Positions 7,612 through 15,255 of a DNA stretch of 64,000 nt are shown here, piece by piece (the stretch's first letter is position 1; every line of letters starts with the position of its first letter). Origin of the DNA: DAOOVD01 sp035369845 (GTDB taxonomy: Bacteria > Bacillota > Desulfotomaculia > Desulfotomaculales > Pelotomaculaceae); the NCBI GenBank assembly GCA_035369845.1, contig DAOOVD010000005.1, positions 17,836 to 81,835 of the forward strand. The letters are read 5' to 3'. The translations under genes were made by a program, and so were the position numbers. Below the pieces are notes generated by a model. The model saw nothing but the letters and a program-made list of their open reading frames with translations, had not been told where the DNA came from and did not search any database.

Positions 7612-10068
7612 TCAAATTTGGGCGCCGGCTATTTCGCCGATTTTTTTAATGTACATGTCCGTCAGCGACTCGGCAATTTCCATAGTGCTGCCCTCGCTGA
7701 AAACACGGCACACGGGCCGGTCGGGATCCGGCAGCACCAGGGCCCAGCCGTCCTGATGAAAAATTTTTACACCGTCCAGAAGTTCCAGCCGGCCCGCCGG
7801 GGGGTCCTGAATGAGCTGCCTGATCACCCTTCCTTTCGCCTCCCACGGCACCGGAACCTCCCGCCTGTCGGTATAAAACACCGGTATTTCCTCGATCAGT
7901 TTTGAAAGCGAAATACCGTGGCCGGCCATATAGTCCATGATTCTGGCAAGCGCGGAGAGCGCGTCGAAGTGGAGGAAAAAGCGTGAAATGTCGTCCGAGC
8001 CGCTGTCAGCAGCCAGCACCTTGTCCAGGAAATCCTGCATGGCGGTCTTTGTCCTGATTACTTTGCCGCAGTACCTGCCGGCCAGTTCCTCGATGGTTCC
8101 GGGAGCCGTTACCGGCACAACCACCGGGCCGGATTCCCCTTTGAGGATTATCAGCGAAAGCAGGGCGGTGAGCAGGTCGTCCTGAATCACCCGCCCTTTT
8201 TCATCAACCAAAACCAGGCGGTCGCCGTTGGGATCGAGCACCGCCCCCGCGTCTGCGCCGCTCTCCACAACGGAGCCGGCAAAAGATTGCAGGAATTCAC
8301 GGCGGGTCCACCTTTCGTATCCCGTGTTTCCGTTTTCATGCCTTTCCACCGTAAAACCGAGTTCCCTGCAGAAACCATCAACAAATTTTTCGAGATTGGG
8401 CCGGTCGTAGCAGAGCAGCAGTCTGAGCCCCGTTTCCCGCGAGCCCAGCCCTTTGCACACTGCGGCGACATAATTTTCCGCCATTCCCCGCACTTCCGCC
8501 GGGGGTACAAGCCTGCCCGCTTCCATTCGCAGAAAGTCTTCCCTGAAAAGCGCGTTTTCCACTTTCCGCTCCTCTCCCCTGGAAATGTTGCTGCCGCGGG
8601 AATTGGTAAACACCATGACCACCCTGTCCGGGGAACGGGGCGAAATCTTGACGTGCACGCCACCCCTGCAGTCAAGACTGCGTACCGCGTAGCGGTGCAT
8701 GGGGGTTATCCCCTCTCCCAGGTCGAACACCCTTGTTCCCGCCGACTGCATCCCGCTCGCCAGGGCGTCCTTGATCATCTTTGAAGCGGTATAGCTGTCG
8801 CTGCTCACGGCAAGGCGGGCGCCCGGCCCCGTCACCGAACCGAAAGCGGCGCCTGCCCTCGCGGCAAATTCAGGGGTGATTTCCACGTTCACGATCCCGG
8901 ATACTCCTTCAAACCCAAATACCTTCTTCGGCAAACTGGTTCCCCAGACCATGCTGCGCTGTACGGTTACGCCCGTCTCAACCAGTTTGTGCGGCCACAA
9001 TTTCACATCCGGTTTTAAAAGGCTGTTTTCCTGGATTATGGAATCGTCTCCGACCACCGCCCCTTCATATATGCCCGCCTTGGCCCGGACCTGCACCCTG
9101 CTGCACACCACCGCGCCGCGCAAGGCCGCCCCCGCTCCCACGTAAACGTTGTTCCAGACGACACTTCTCTTGACGGAAGCGCCCTTCTGCACCAGGCAGC
9201 CCGGGCCGAGAACAGTGTAAGGTTCGATTTTGGCGGCGGCGGCAATCTGGCAGTTCGCTCCGATTAAGGCCGGGCCGCTGACGGCAGCTTCAGGGTGGAC
9301 GAACGCTCCTTCCTCCGCCCTGACCCGGGGCAGAATCTCCGTTCCGGGAATACGGATCTTGACTCTTCCGGACAGGGCGTCATGGTGGGCTTCAAGGTAC
9401 TGCTTGAGGTTGCCGATGTCGCACCAGTAGCCCGGCAGGACAATGCCGAACAACGGTTTTTTCTCCCTCAAAAGCAGCGGAAACAGGTCCTTGCTGAAGT
9501 CGAACATCTGGCCGGGGGCAAAATAATCAAGCGCTTCGGGCTCAAGAACATATATGCCTGTGTTGACGGTGTCGCTAAAAACTTCGCCCCAGCCGGGCTT
9601 TTCCAAAAACTGAGTTATTCTTCCGTCCCCGGAGGTGATAACCACCCCGTACTCCAGCGGACAGTCAACCCTGGTCAAAACCAGGGTTGCCAGGGAGCCC
9701 TGTTTTTTGTGAAATTCAACTGCCCTGGAGAGATCAAGATCCGTAAGGGCGTCTCCGCTGATGACGAGAAACGTTTCATCCAAAAAGGCGGCGGCGTTTT
9801 TGACACTGCCGGCCGTGCCCAGGGGGGTTTCCTCCACAAAATAGCGCAGGTTCACTCCGTACTCGGCCCCGCTGCCGAAATGGTCGCGAATGGCCTCCGG
9901 CATGTACTGCAGAGTGACCCCGATATCGGTGATACCGTGCTGCCGCAACAGTTCGATGATATACGTCATAATGGGGCGGTTCAAAACCGGCACCATGGGC
10001 TTGGGCCTGCCGCAGGTAAGCGGCCTGAGGCGCGAACCTTCGCCTCCGGCCATAATGACAGCTTTCAT
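7612..10068 (-). CDS. Sugar-phosphate nucleotidyltransferase fused to a degenerate phosphohexomutase domain
   Basis: The 818 residues comprise an N-terminal nucleotidyltransferase domain (about 1-235, MAGGEGSRLRPLT), a left-handed beta-helix of hexapeptide repeats (about 245-370), and a C-terminal phosphomannomutase/phosphoglucomutase-like region (about 385-818). The last has lost canonical catalytic sequence: the phosphoserine loop TASHNP is replaced by KISPRSPD, and the metal loop DGDxDR reads DPNGDR. The transferase half looks intact, so mannose-1-phosphate guanylyltransferase or glucose-1-phosphate nucleotidyltransferase activity is likely. The mutase half may be regulatory. It lies downstream of a GT4 and a starch-binding protein on the same strand, suggesting glucan or nucleotide-sugar metabolism. 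Confidence 0.88.
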   Translation of the reverse strand: MKAVIMAGGEGSRLRPLTCGRPKPMVPVLNRPIMTYIIELLRQHGITDIGVTLQYMPEAIRDHFGSGAEYGVNLRYFVEETPLGTAGSVKNAAAFLDETFLVISGDALTDLDLSRAVEFHKKQGSLATLVLTRVDCPLEYGVVITSGDGRITQFLEKPGWGEVFSDTVNTGIYVLEPEALDYFAPGQMFDFSKDLFPLLLREKKPLFGIVLPGYWCDIGNLKQYLEAHHDALSGRVKIRIPGTEILPRVRAEEGAFVHPEAAVSGPALIGANCQIAAAAKIEPYTVLGPGCLVQKGASVKRSVVWNNVYVGAGAALRGAVVCSRVQVRAKAGIYEGAVVGDDSIIQENSLLKPDVKLWPHKLVETGVTVQRSMVWGTSLPKKVFGFEGVSGIVNVEITPEFAARAGAAFGSVTGPGARLAVSSDSYTASKMIKDALASGMQSAGTRVFDLGEGITPMHRYAVRSLDCRGGVHVKISPRSPDRVVMVFTNSRGSNISRGEERKVENALFREDFLRMEAGRLVPPAEVRGMAENYVAAVCKGLGSRETGLRLLLCYDRPNLEKFVDGFCRELGFTVERHENGNTGYERWTRREFLQSFAGSVVESGADAGAVLDPNGDRLVLVDEKGRVIQDDLLTALLSLIILKGESGPVVVPVTAPGTIEELAGRYCGKVIRTKTAMQDFLDKVLAADSGSDDISRFFLHFDALSALARIMDYMAGHGISLSKLIEEIPVFYTDRREVPVPWEAKGRVIRQLIQDPPAGRLELLDGVKIFHQDGWALVLPDPDRPVCRVFSEGSTMEIAESLTDMYIKKIGEIAGAQI

Positions 10069-10144
10069 TTTCCAACCTCCGCGAAAATTATTTTCAAAAT
10101 CGGGGGGACGGCTCTTACAACACGGCCGCCAGCTTTCCCGCCAC

Positions 10145-11389
10145 CTAAGAATACCTTGTCAGCAAGCGGTTAAAACGTCCGAAAATTCCAGCCTGCCTTT
10201 CCGTATCGGACCATACGGAACTGCGGTTTGCTTCCCGGATCTCCCTGTATAACGAAGCCGTCCGGCGGGCTATATTTTTCCAGTTGAATTCGTTCACAAC
10301 CCGCCGGTAGGCGTTTTCTCTGAACCTAATGCCCAGTTCGGGCTGCTTCAGCAGGGTCAGAATATTCTGAGCCAGGGAGTGGCTGTTGCCCGTATTTGCC
10401 TTGAGGCCGTCCTCCCCGTGCCTGACTATTTCACTGATTCCGCCGCAGTCCGACACGACCACCGGGGTGCCGGCCGCCATCGCTTCCAGCGCAACTATGC
10501 CGAAAGGTTCGTACAAGCTTGGAAACACCGCCACATCGGACCATCCGTACAGGCTGTTTCTCACTTCATCGCTTATATACCCGGTAAAATAGACCCTGTT
10601 GGAAATGCCCAGCATTGCCGCCTGGTGCTTCAACGAAGGTTCGTAGGGCCCTTTTCCGGCAATCACAAATTTGGTCTGGGGATGGCTGGCCAGGATCTCC
10701 GGGGCGGCGTCCAGCAGGACTTGAACACCTTTTTCCCTGACGAGCCTGCCGACATAAAAAACTATCTTTTCGTCCGGCGCGGCGTAGTCGCTGCGGCGGA
10801 CGGTCCCGCTCCGGGTTTTGAAATTGCCGGCGTCCACTCCGTTTGGAATTACCGCGATCTTGTCCTGGGGCAACTGGAAAACATGCCTTACTTCCCCTTC
10901 CATGTAATGGCTGCAGCAGATTACCCGCCAGGCCTCATAAGTCAGCCACCATTCTATGTCGCTTATATGCCTCTGGGTATCGTTGTGCAGGCCGTAATTG
11001 CGGCCGTATTCCGTGGCGTGAATGGTGGCAATCAGGGGCAGCCTGGCGGCGTGCTTTATAGCCCTGGCCGCGTAAGCGACAAGCCAGTCGTGCGCATGAA
11101 GCACGTGGAATTCGTTCTCACCGAGGATTGAGATCGCCCTCTCCAGCAAGGCCACATTGAACTGGACGACCCAGGTGACAAAGTCCGGCGAGGAAATCCG
11201 GTAGGGCTCCACCCTGTAAACCCTCACCCCGTTCACCTGTTCCACGGGCGGCGCGCCCACGCCCCCGGAGGTGATCAGGTGAACCTCCACGCCGATTTCC
11301 GTCAGGGCACCGGTCAAATCATAGACGTGCTGGGCCAGCCCGCCCACGCTTTTCGGCGGGTACTCCCAGGACAGCATCAGCACCTTCAC
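10145..11389 (-). CDS. GT4-family glycosyltransferase (glycogen-synthase-like)
   Basis: GT-B fold retaining glycosyltransferase, 414 residues, starting MKVLMLSWEYPPKSVGGLA, where the PP..GGLA glycine loop is typical of glycogen/starch synthase-like GT4 enzymes. The C-terminal half holds VGRLVREKGVQVLLDA and the E-x7-E region EPFGIVALEAMAAGTPVV. The GTG start is preceded by GGAAGG. Neighbours on the same strand are a small starch-binding protein upstream and a nucleotidyltransferase-phosphomutase fusion downstream. An alpha-glucan product from an NDP-glucose donor is the best guess. Other hexosyl transfer is possible. Confidence 0.85.
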   Translation of the reverse strand: MKVLMLSWEYPPKSVGGLAQHVYDLTGALTEIGVEVHLITSGGVGAPPVEQVNGVRVYRVEPYRISSPDFVTWVVQFNVALLERAISILGENEFHVLHAHDWLVAYAARAIKHAARLPLIATIHATEYGRNYGLHNDTQRHISDIEWWLTYEAWRVICCSHYMEGEVRHVFQLPQDKIAVIPNGVDAGNFKTRSGTVRRSDYAAPDEKIVFYVGRLVREKGVQVLLDAAPEILASHPQTKFVIAGKGPYEPSLKHQAAMLGISNRVYFTGYISDEVRNSLYGWSDVAVFPSLYEPFGIVALEAMAAGTPVVVSDCGGISEIVRHGEDGLKANTGNSHSLAQNILTLLKQPELGIRFRENAYRRVVNEFNWKNIARRTASLYREIREANRSSVWSDTERQAGIFGRFNRLLTRYS

Positions 11390-11436
11390 TTGATACCTTC
11401 CCTCCCAATCTCCGACACCGCGTCTAATTATGCAGG

Positions 11437-11464
11437 AACCCCCACCGGAGTAACGGCGGGGGTT
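11437..11464 (-). terminator. GC-rich hairpin after the starch-binding gene
   Basis: AACCCCC (11437-11443) pairs with GGGGGTT (11458-11464) in the short gap between the starch-binding gene and the GT4 gene. No T-run follows on the minus strand. It may be a weak terminator, processing site or mRNA-stability hairpin. Confidence 0.4.
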
Positions 11465-11467
11465 CGT

Positions 11468-11845
11468 TTAAAAGCGCTGGCTACCGTTGTGAATTTCAAA
11501 GCTCCAGTTGGTCCCGCTGTTGTTGTCCCAATTTTGCGCGCTGTCTCTGAAGCAGAAGTTGAAGCGGTCTTCGCGTTCCGGCATGCGGGCGCTGCTCACC
11601 CAGCCCCGTCCTGTCTTTTTCATTTGCACCTCCGAAACATTTTTCCAGTTGTCATGTCTGCCGAATCCGTAATGTAGATAAACCTGACCCTTCCCTTCCT
11701 TACCCAGCGGCCCGTTATACAAAACGGTTACTTCCTCTCCTGCCGTTATCGGCACCGGATCGACCGTCACGCCGCCGGGATGGTCAGCCTCCTGCATGGC
11801 TTTCAGCCTGGCCTCGGCTCCACCGAACCTGCTCGGGCGGACCAA
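11468..11845 (-). CDS. Small carbohydrate-binding (CBM25-like starch-binding) protein
   Basis: A protein of about 125 residues made almost wholly of a beta-sandwich module. It has VTVLYNGPLGKEG, VYLHYGFGRHDNWKNV and an FNFCFRDSAQNWDNNSGTNW segment rich in the Trp/Asn residues used by starch-binding CBM25/26 modules. No signal peptide or catalytic domain is visible, so it should be cytoplasmic. I take TTG at 11845 because GGGAGGTG lies 8 nt upstream; an upstream in-frame extension to 11887 lacks a site. It is first in a same-strand group with GT4 and the nucleotidyltransferase fusion. It may target the synthase to intracellular glucan. Confidence 0.75.
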   Translation of the reverse strand: MVRPSRFGGAEARLKAMQEADHPGGVTVDPVPITAGEEVTVLYNGPLGKEGKGQVYLHYGFGRHDNWKNVSEVQMKKTGRGWVSSARMPEREDRFNFCFRDSAQNWDNNSGTNWSFEIHNGSQRF

Positions 11846-11947
11846 CCAATCCACCTCCCTCAAGTTGGATAAAGGTTTTACTCTCAATTATTATGATTTT
11901 TGAGCGGTTTTTTATACGCATTAATTCATTAAATGAAAAAACATGGC

Positions 11948-11984
11948 AAACAAAAAGCCGGGAAGAGTTTTTAACCTTCCCGGC
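11948..11984 (-). terminator. Intrinsic terminator below the 2-oxoacid gene cluster
   Basis: On the minus strand GCCGGGAAGG...CTTCCCGGC (11984-11957) is followed by TTTTTGTTTG. It is the better-formed of two near-identical hairpins; the other, at 12244-12270, has no T-run. The interspersed repeat R3 lies between the two. Confidence 0.75.
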
Positions 11985-12240
11985 CCAGGTTGTTGACAAA
12001 GTCCCCCGGTGGCTGAAACCGCTTGGCTCAGAATGCTCCGCGTCGGGTGAACCAAGGCTCACTTCGGGCGGAATTGGGGCGCCCTCAACTCACCGTCCTG
12101 GCTCGGTGAGGGCTGGCGCAGACGTCCTGTCCGCGCCCTCAATTCCGTAACCTCAGTTTCGCCAAGTTCACCTAACTACGCTCCGCAACAGAGCAGCGTC
12201 TTCAGCCACCGATGGCTTTTATGGTAGTTTGTCTTCAGTC
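11985..12240. repeat. Intergenic palindromic repeat, copy R3
   Basis: Inner arms cggaattg (12069-12076) and caattccg (12140-12147) are perfectly complementary. A central hairpin pairs ctcaccg with cggtgag (about 12089-12110) around a tcctggct loop. Outer arms near 12036-12060 and 12160-12190 share gttcacc/ggtgaac-like segments. This copy replaces the aaatt arm of R1 and R6 with gaatt on both sides, keeping pairing. Confidence 0.7.
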
Positions 12241-12243
12241 TGA

Positions 12244-12270
12244 GCCGGGAAAGGTTTTAACCTTCCCGGC
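12244..12270 (-). repeat. Duplicate of the terminator hairpin on the other side of R3
   Basis: GCCGGGAAAGG...CCTTCCCGGC here is almost the same about 28-bp hairpin as at 11957-11984, but lacks the downstream T-run. It lies just after the isocitrate dehydrogenase stop codon. The two copies bracket repeat R3, as if the terminator was duplicated when the element arrived. Confidence 0.6.
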
Positions 12271-12287
12271 CGGAAATTGCCGCCACC

Positions 12288-13289
12288 TCATTTCATTTCC
12301 GCAATAATCGCATCGGCCATCTCGCTCGTCCCCGCTGTGCCTCCCAGGTCGTAGGTAAGGCTTTTCTTCCCTTCCAGCACGCGGATTACGGCGTTCATAA
12401 TCCGGTCGGCCGCCTCCATTTCACCCAGGTGCCTGAGCATCATCACCCCGGAAAGCAGGATGGCAAGAGGATTTACCCTGTTTTTCCCGGCGTGCCTGGG
12501 GGCGCTTCCGTGCACCGGTTCAAACACTGCGGCGCCGTCGCCGATATTGGCGCCGGGGGCAACGCCCAGGCCTCCCACCAGGCCGGCGGCAAGATCGGAC
12601 ACTATGTCTCCGTAGAGGTTCGGCAAGAGCAGTACGTCGTAATTCTCAGGGGTTTGAACCAGCTTCATGCACATGGCGTCAACAATATATTCCTCAAATT
12701 CGATGTCCGGGTATTCCCCGGCAACCTGCCGGGCGCAATCCAGAAAAAGCCCGTCGGACAGCTTCATGATATTTGCCTTGTGGACCACGGTTACCTTTCT
12801 GCGCCCCTGTTTACGGGCAAGCTCGAACGCGAAGCGGGCGATCCTGAGAGAAGCCCCCCTGGTAATAATTTTAATGCTTTCGGCCGCATCCGGACCTGCC
12901 CGGTGCTCAATACCGGCATACAAGTCTTCGGTGTTTTCCCTCACCACAATCAGGTCGACCCCGCTGTAGCGGGTCTCTATGCCCGGCAGGTTGCGGGCGG
13001 GGCGGACGCTGGCGTAAAGATCGAGCTCCTGCCGCAGGGCGACGTTGACGCTCTTAAAGCCCGTCCCCACCGGGGTTGTCAGAGGACCTTTCAAGGCCAC
13101 CCGGTTCCTTTTGATTGATTCCAAAACGTGCTGCGGAAGCGGTGTGCCGTATTCCCTCATAACCGCCTCGCCCGCCTCAACAGTCTCCCACCTGACGGGA
13201 ACCCCCGTCGCGTCTATAACCCGGCGGGCCGCTTCCGATATTTGCGGTCCGACCCCGTCGCCGGGAATCAAAGTGATCGTGTAGGACAT
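12288..13289 (-). CDS. Isocitrate/isopropylmalate dehydrogenase family, isocitrate type
   Basis: Beta-decarboxylating dehydrogenase of 333 residues. The start ATG at 13289 has GGGAGG upstream; a longer upstream reading is not conserved-looking. The substrate helix reads SVNVALRQELDLYASVRP. The SxNxxLR form is the isocitrate dehydrogenase signature, unlike the longer Arg-rich form of homoisocitrate enzymes. Metal-binding Asp residues lie in NLYGDIVSDLAAG. In the cofactor loop EPVHGSAPRHAGK an Arg-His pair replaces the Asp-Ile of NAD enzymes and parallels the Lys-Tyr of NADP enzymes, hinting at NADP. It is last of four same-strand genes that could form a citrate-to-2-oxoglutarate route. Confidence 0.85.
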   Translation of the reverse strand: MSYTITLIPGDGVGPQISEAARRVIDATGVPVRWETVEAGEAVMREYGTPLPQHVLESIKRNRVALKGPLTTPVGTGFKSVNVALRQELDLYASVRPARNLPGIETRYSGVDLIVVRENTEDLYAGIEHRAGPDAAESIKIITRGASLRIARFAFELARKQGRRKVTVVHKANIMKLSDGLFLDCARQVAGEYPDIEFEEYIVDAMCMKLVQTPENYDVLLLPNLYGDIVSDLAAGLVGGLGVAPGANIGDGAAVFEPVHGSAPRHAGKNRVNPLAILLSGVMMLRHLGEMEAADRIMNAVIRVLEGKKSLTYDLGGTAGTSEMADAIIAEMK

Positions 13290-13406
13290 AAAAACCTCCC
13301 TAATTCGGGCGCGGGAGACACCGGATGCAGGGAGCGGCCGCGCTTGCGCCTTCTGCGCCCTGCGTCTTTTGTTGCGCCCTGCGCCCCATCCCTTTTCAAT
13401 CAAATC

Positions 13407-13907
13407 TCAGTTGAAGTTGAACCCGCCGTATTTTCTGAAATGCCCTGCAAGTCCGCCGTCGTTCAGAATTTTAATCATCACCGGCGGCAGGGGCTTGACC
13501 GGTATTTCCACGTTTTTTGTTTTGTTCGCAATAATCCCGGCAGCGAGATCGACTTCAAGCTCATCGCCCGGATCGATCAGGCCGGTGTCGCATTCCACCA
13601 CGGGCAGGCCGGTGTTTATGGCGTTGCGGTAAAAGATACGGGCAAAGGACTTTGCCAGGACCGCCCCCACGCCGGCGCATTTTATGGCCAGGGGCGCCTG
13701 CTCCCTGGACGAGCCGCAGCCGAAGTTTGAGCCGGCAACGATAAAATCGCCGGGCGACACTTTTTCGTAAAAGCGCGGGTCCAGATCTTCCATAACGTGT
13801 TTTGCCAGTTCTTTCATATCCAGGGTCTTGAACTTGTACTTGCCCGAGATGATGTAGTCCGTGTTGACGTCGTTCCCAAACTTGTGGGCCTTGCCGCTGA
13901 ACCGCAT
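13407..13907 (-). CDS. Aconitase-family small (swivel) subunit, LeuD-like
   Basis: This is the swivelling subunit of a two-subunit hydro-lyase (isopropylmalate isomerase, homoaconitase or two-piece aconitase). It has 166 residues from ATG 13907 (AGGTG upstream). The conserved active-site segment GSNFGCGSSREQAP and AKSFARIFYRNAINTG are intact. The substrate-reading loop after TDYIISGK has YKFK, where methanogen isopropylmalate isomerase has YLVY and methanogen homoaconitase YLRT, so this is neither characterised type. It sits between the large-subunit gene upstream and the isocitrate-dehydrogenase-like gene downstream. Its substrate is therefore open; aconitate is my favoured reading. Confidence 0.85.
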   Translation of the reverse strand: MRFSGKAHKFGNDVNTDYIISGKYKFKTLDMKELAKHVMEDLDPRFYEKVSPGDFIVAGSNFGCGSSREQAPLAIKCAGVGAVLAKSFARIFYRNAINTGLPVVECDTGLIDPGDELEVDLAAGIIANKTKNVEIPVKPLPPVMIKILNDGGLAGHFRKYGGFNFN

Positions 13908-13996
13908 AAAGAACACCTGCTTTATAAGTTTATTGGGGTTGACAAAGCGCCGTCCCGCATTTTCATTCATGGTTCGTAATGGAACATAATGTACGG

Positions 13997-15253
13997 TTAT
14001 TGTATGAATTCACGCGGGTCGGTGATTTTCCCGGTCAGCGCGCTGGCGGCAACGGCGGCCGGGGAGGCCAGGTAAATCTCCGCGTTGGAGTTGCCCATCC
14101 GCCCTTTGAAGTTCCGGTTGGCCGTGGAAATCACCGTTTCGCCGTCGGACGGAACGCCGTTGTGGGTGCCCACACAGGGTCCGCACCCGGGAGTAACCAC
14201 CGCCGCGCCGGCTTCCACGAGGGACTGGATGATTCCCTCGGCCATAGCGTCAAGGAAGACCCGGCGGGAGGCTGGCGCCACAATCAGGCGGACGTCGCGG
14301 TGCACTTTGCGTCCGCCGAGGATGCCGGCGGCTATGCGCAGGTCCTCCAGCCGCCCGTTGGTGCAGGTGCCGATAACCGCCTGCTGGACAGGCTTGCCGG
14401 CCACCTCGCTCAAAGGCGCCACGTTGTCCACCCGGTGGGGCTTGGCAACCTGCGGCTCAAGGCCCGATACGTCGTATTCCAGCACCCGCGCGTATACGGC
14501 GTCCGGATCGGCGGCCACGGGAGCAAAATTACGCCCGGTAAACCGCCGCAGCCAGGCAAACGTCTTGTCGTCGGCCTCCATCAGCCCGGCTTTCGCGCCC
14601 ATCTCCACGGCCATGTTGGCTATGGTAAAACGCGCCTCCTGGGACATCGCCGATACGGCCTCGCCTACGTACTCCGCCGCCATGTAGGTGGCGCCGTCGG
14701 CGGTCACTTCACCGATCAGGTAAAGGATCAGGTCTTTGGAATACACTCCCGGCTGCAGCTTGCCATTGCATACGAACTTTACGGTCTCCGGCACCTTGAA
14801 CCACATCCGGCCGGAAATCAGCCCCCCGGCCAGATCCGTGGAACCGACCCCGGTGGAAAAGGCGTTCAGGGCTCCGTAAGTGCACGTGTGCGAGTCGGCG
14901 CCGATGACCAGGCATCCCGGGCCCACCTCGCCGCTCTCCGGAATCAGCTGATGGCATACGCCGTCGCCTATGTCGAAAAGCCGGAAACCCTTTTCCCTGG
15001 AAAACTCCCTCATCAGTTTGTGCAGGGCGGACACCCCCTCGTTGGGGCTCGGGGCGCTGTGGTCGATGACAAAGGCCACGCGCTCCCGGTCAAACACCTC
15101 CGTGCCGCCCATCTCGTGAAAAGCCCTGACGGCCAGGGGGGCGGTCCCGTCCTGACCCATCACAAAATCAACCCGGGCGACGACAATGTCGTTGGCGTAG
15201 GCGGGACCGCCGCTGTGGCTGGAAAGTATCTTCTCTATAATGGTCTGTCCCAA
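13997..15253 (-). CDS. Aconitase-family large subunit, LeuC-like
   Basis: Iron-sulfur hydro-lyase large subunit, 418 residues, the length of the archaeal/anaerobe LeuC2-HacA group. Cluster-ligand cysteines are visible in GTCTNGR and in GCGPCVG; GADSHTCTYGALNAF and RDVRLIVAPASR are other family marks. TTG at 15253 is the start, with GAGGG about 7 nt upstream and only 2 bp between it and the stop of the synthase gene. It should pair with the small subunit encoded 89 bp downstream. Automatic annotation would call it 3-isopropylmalate dehydratase, but no leuA/leuB partner of canonical type lies here. Confidence 0.87.
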   Translation of the reverse strand: MGQTIIEKILSSHSGGPAYANDIVVARVDFVMGQDGTAPLAVRAFHEMGGTEVFDRERVAFVIDHSAPSPNEGVSALHKLMREFSREKGFRLFDIGDGVCHQLIPESGEVGPGCLVIGADSHTCTYGALNAFSTGVGSTDLAGGLISGRMWFKVPETVKFVCNGKLQPGVYSKDLILYLIGEVTADGATYMAAEYVGEAVSAMSQEARFTIANMAVEMGAKAGLMEADDKTFAWLRRFTGRNFAPVAADPDAVYARVLEYDVSGLEPQVAKPHRVDNVAPLSEVAGKPVQQAVIGTCTNGRLEDLRIAAGILGGRKVHRDVRLIVAPASRRVFLDAMAEGIIQSLVEAGAAVVTPGCGPCVGTHNGVPSDGETVISTANRNFKGRMGNSNAEIYLASPAAVAASALTGKITDPREFIQ

Positions 15254-15255
15254 TA

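Noticed and set aside
12000..12240. CRISPR or tRNA origin of the repetitive sequence
   Set aside because: There are no regularly spaced short direct repeats and no cloverleaf with a TTCGANTC loop; the structure is a single imperfect palindrome.
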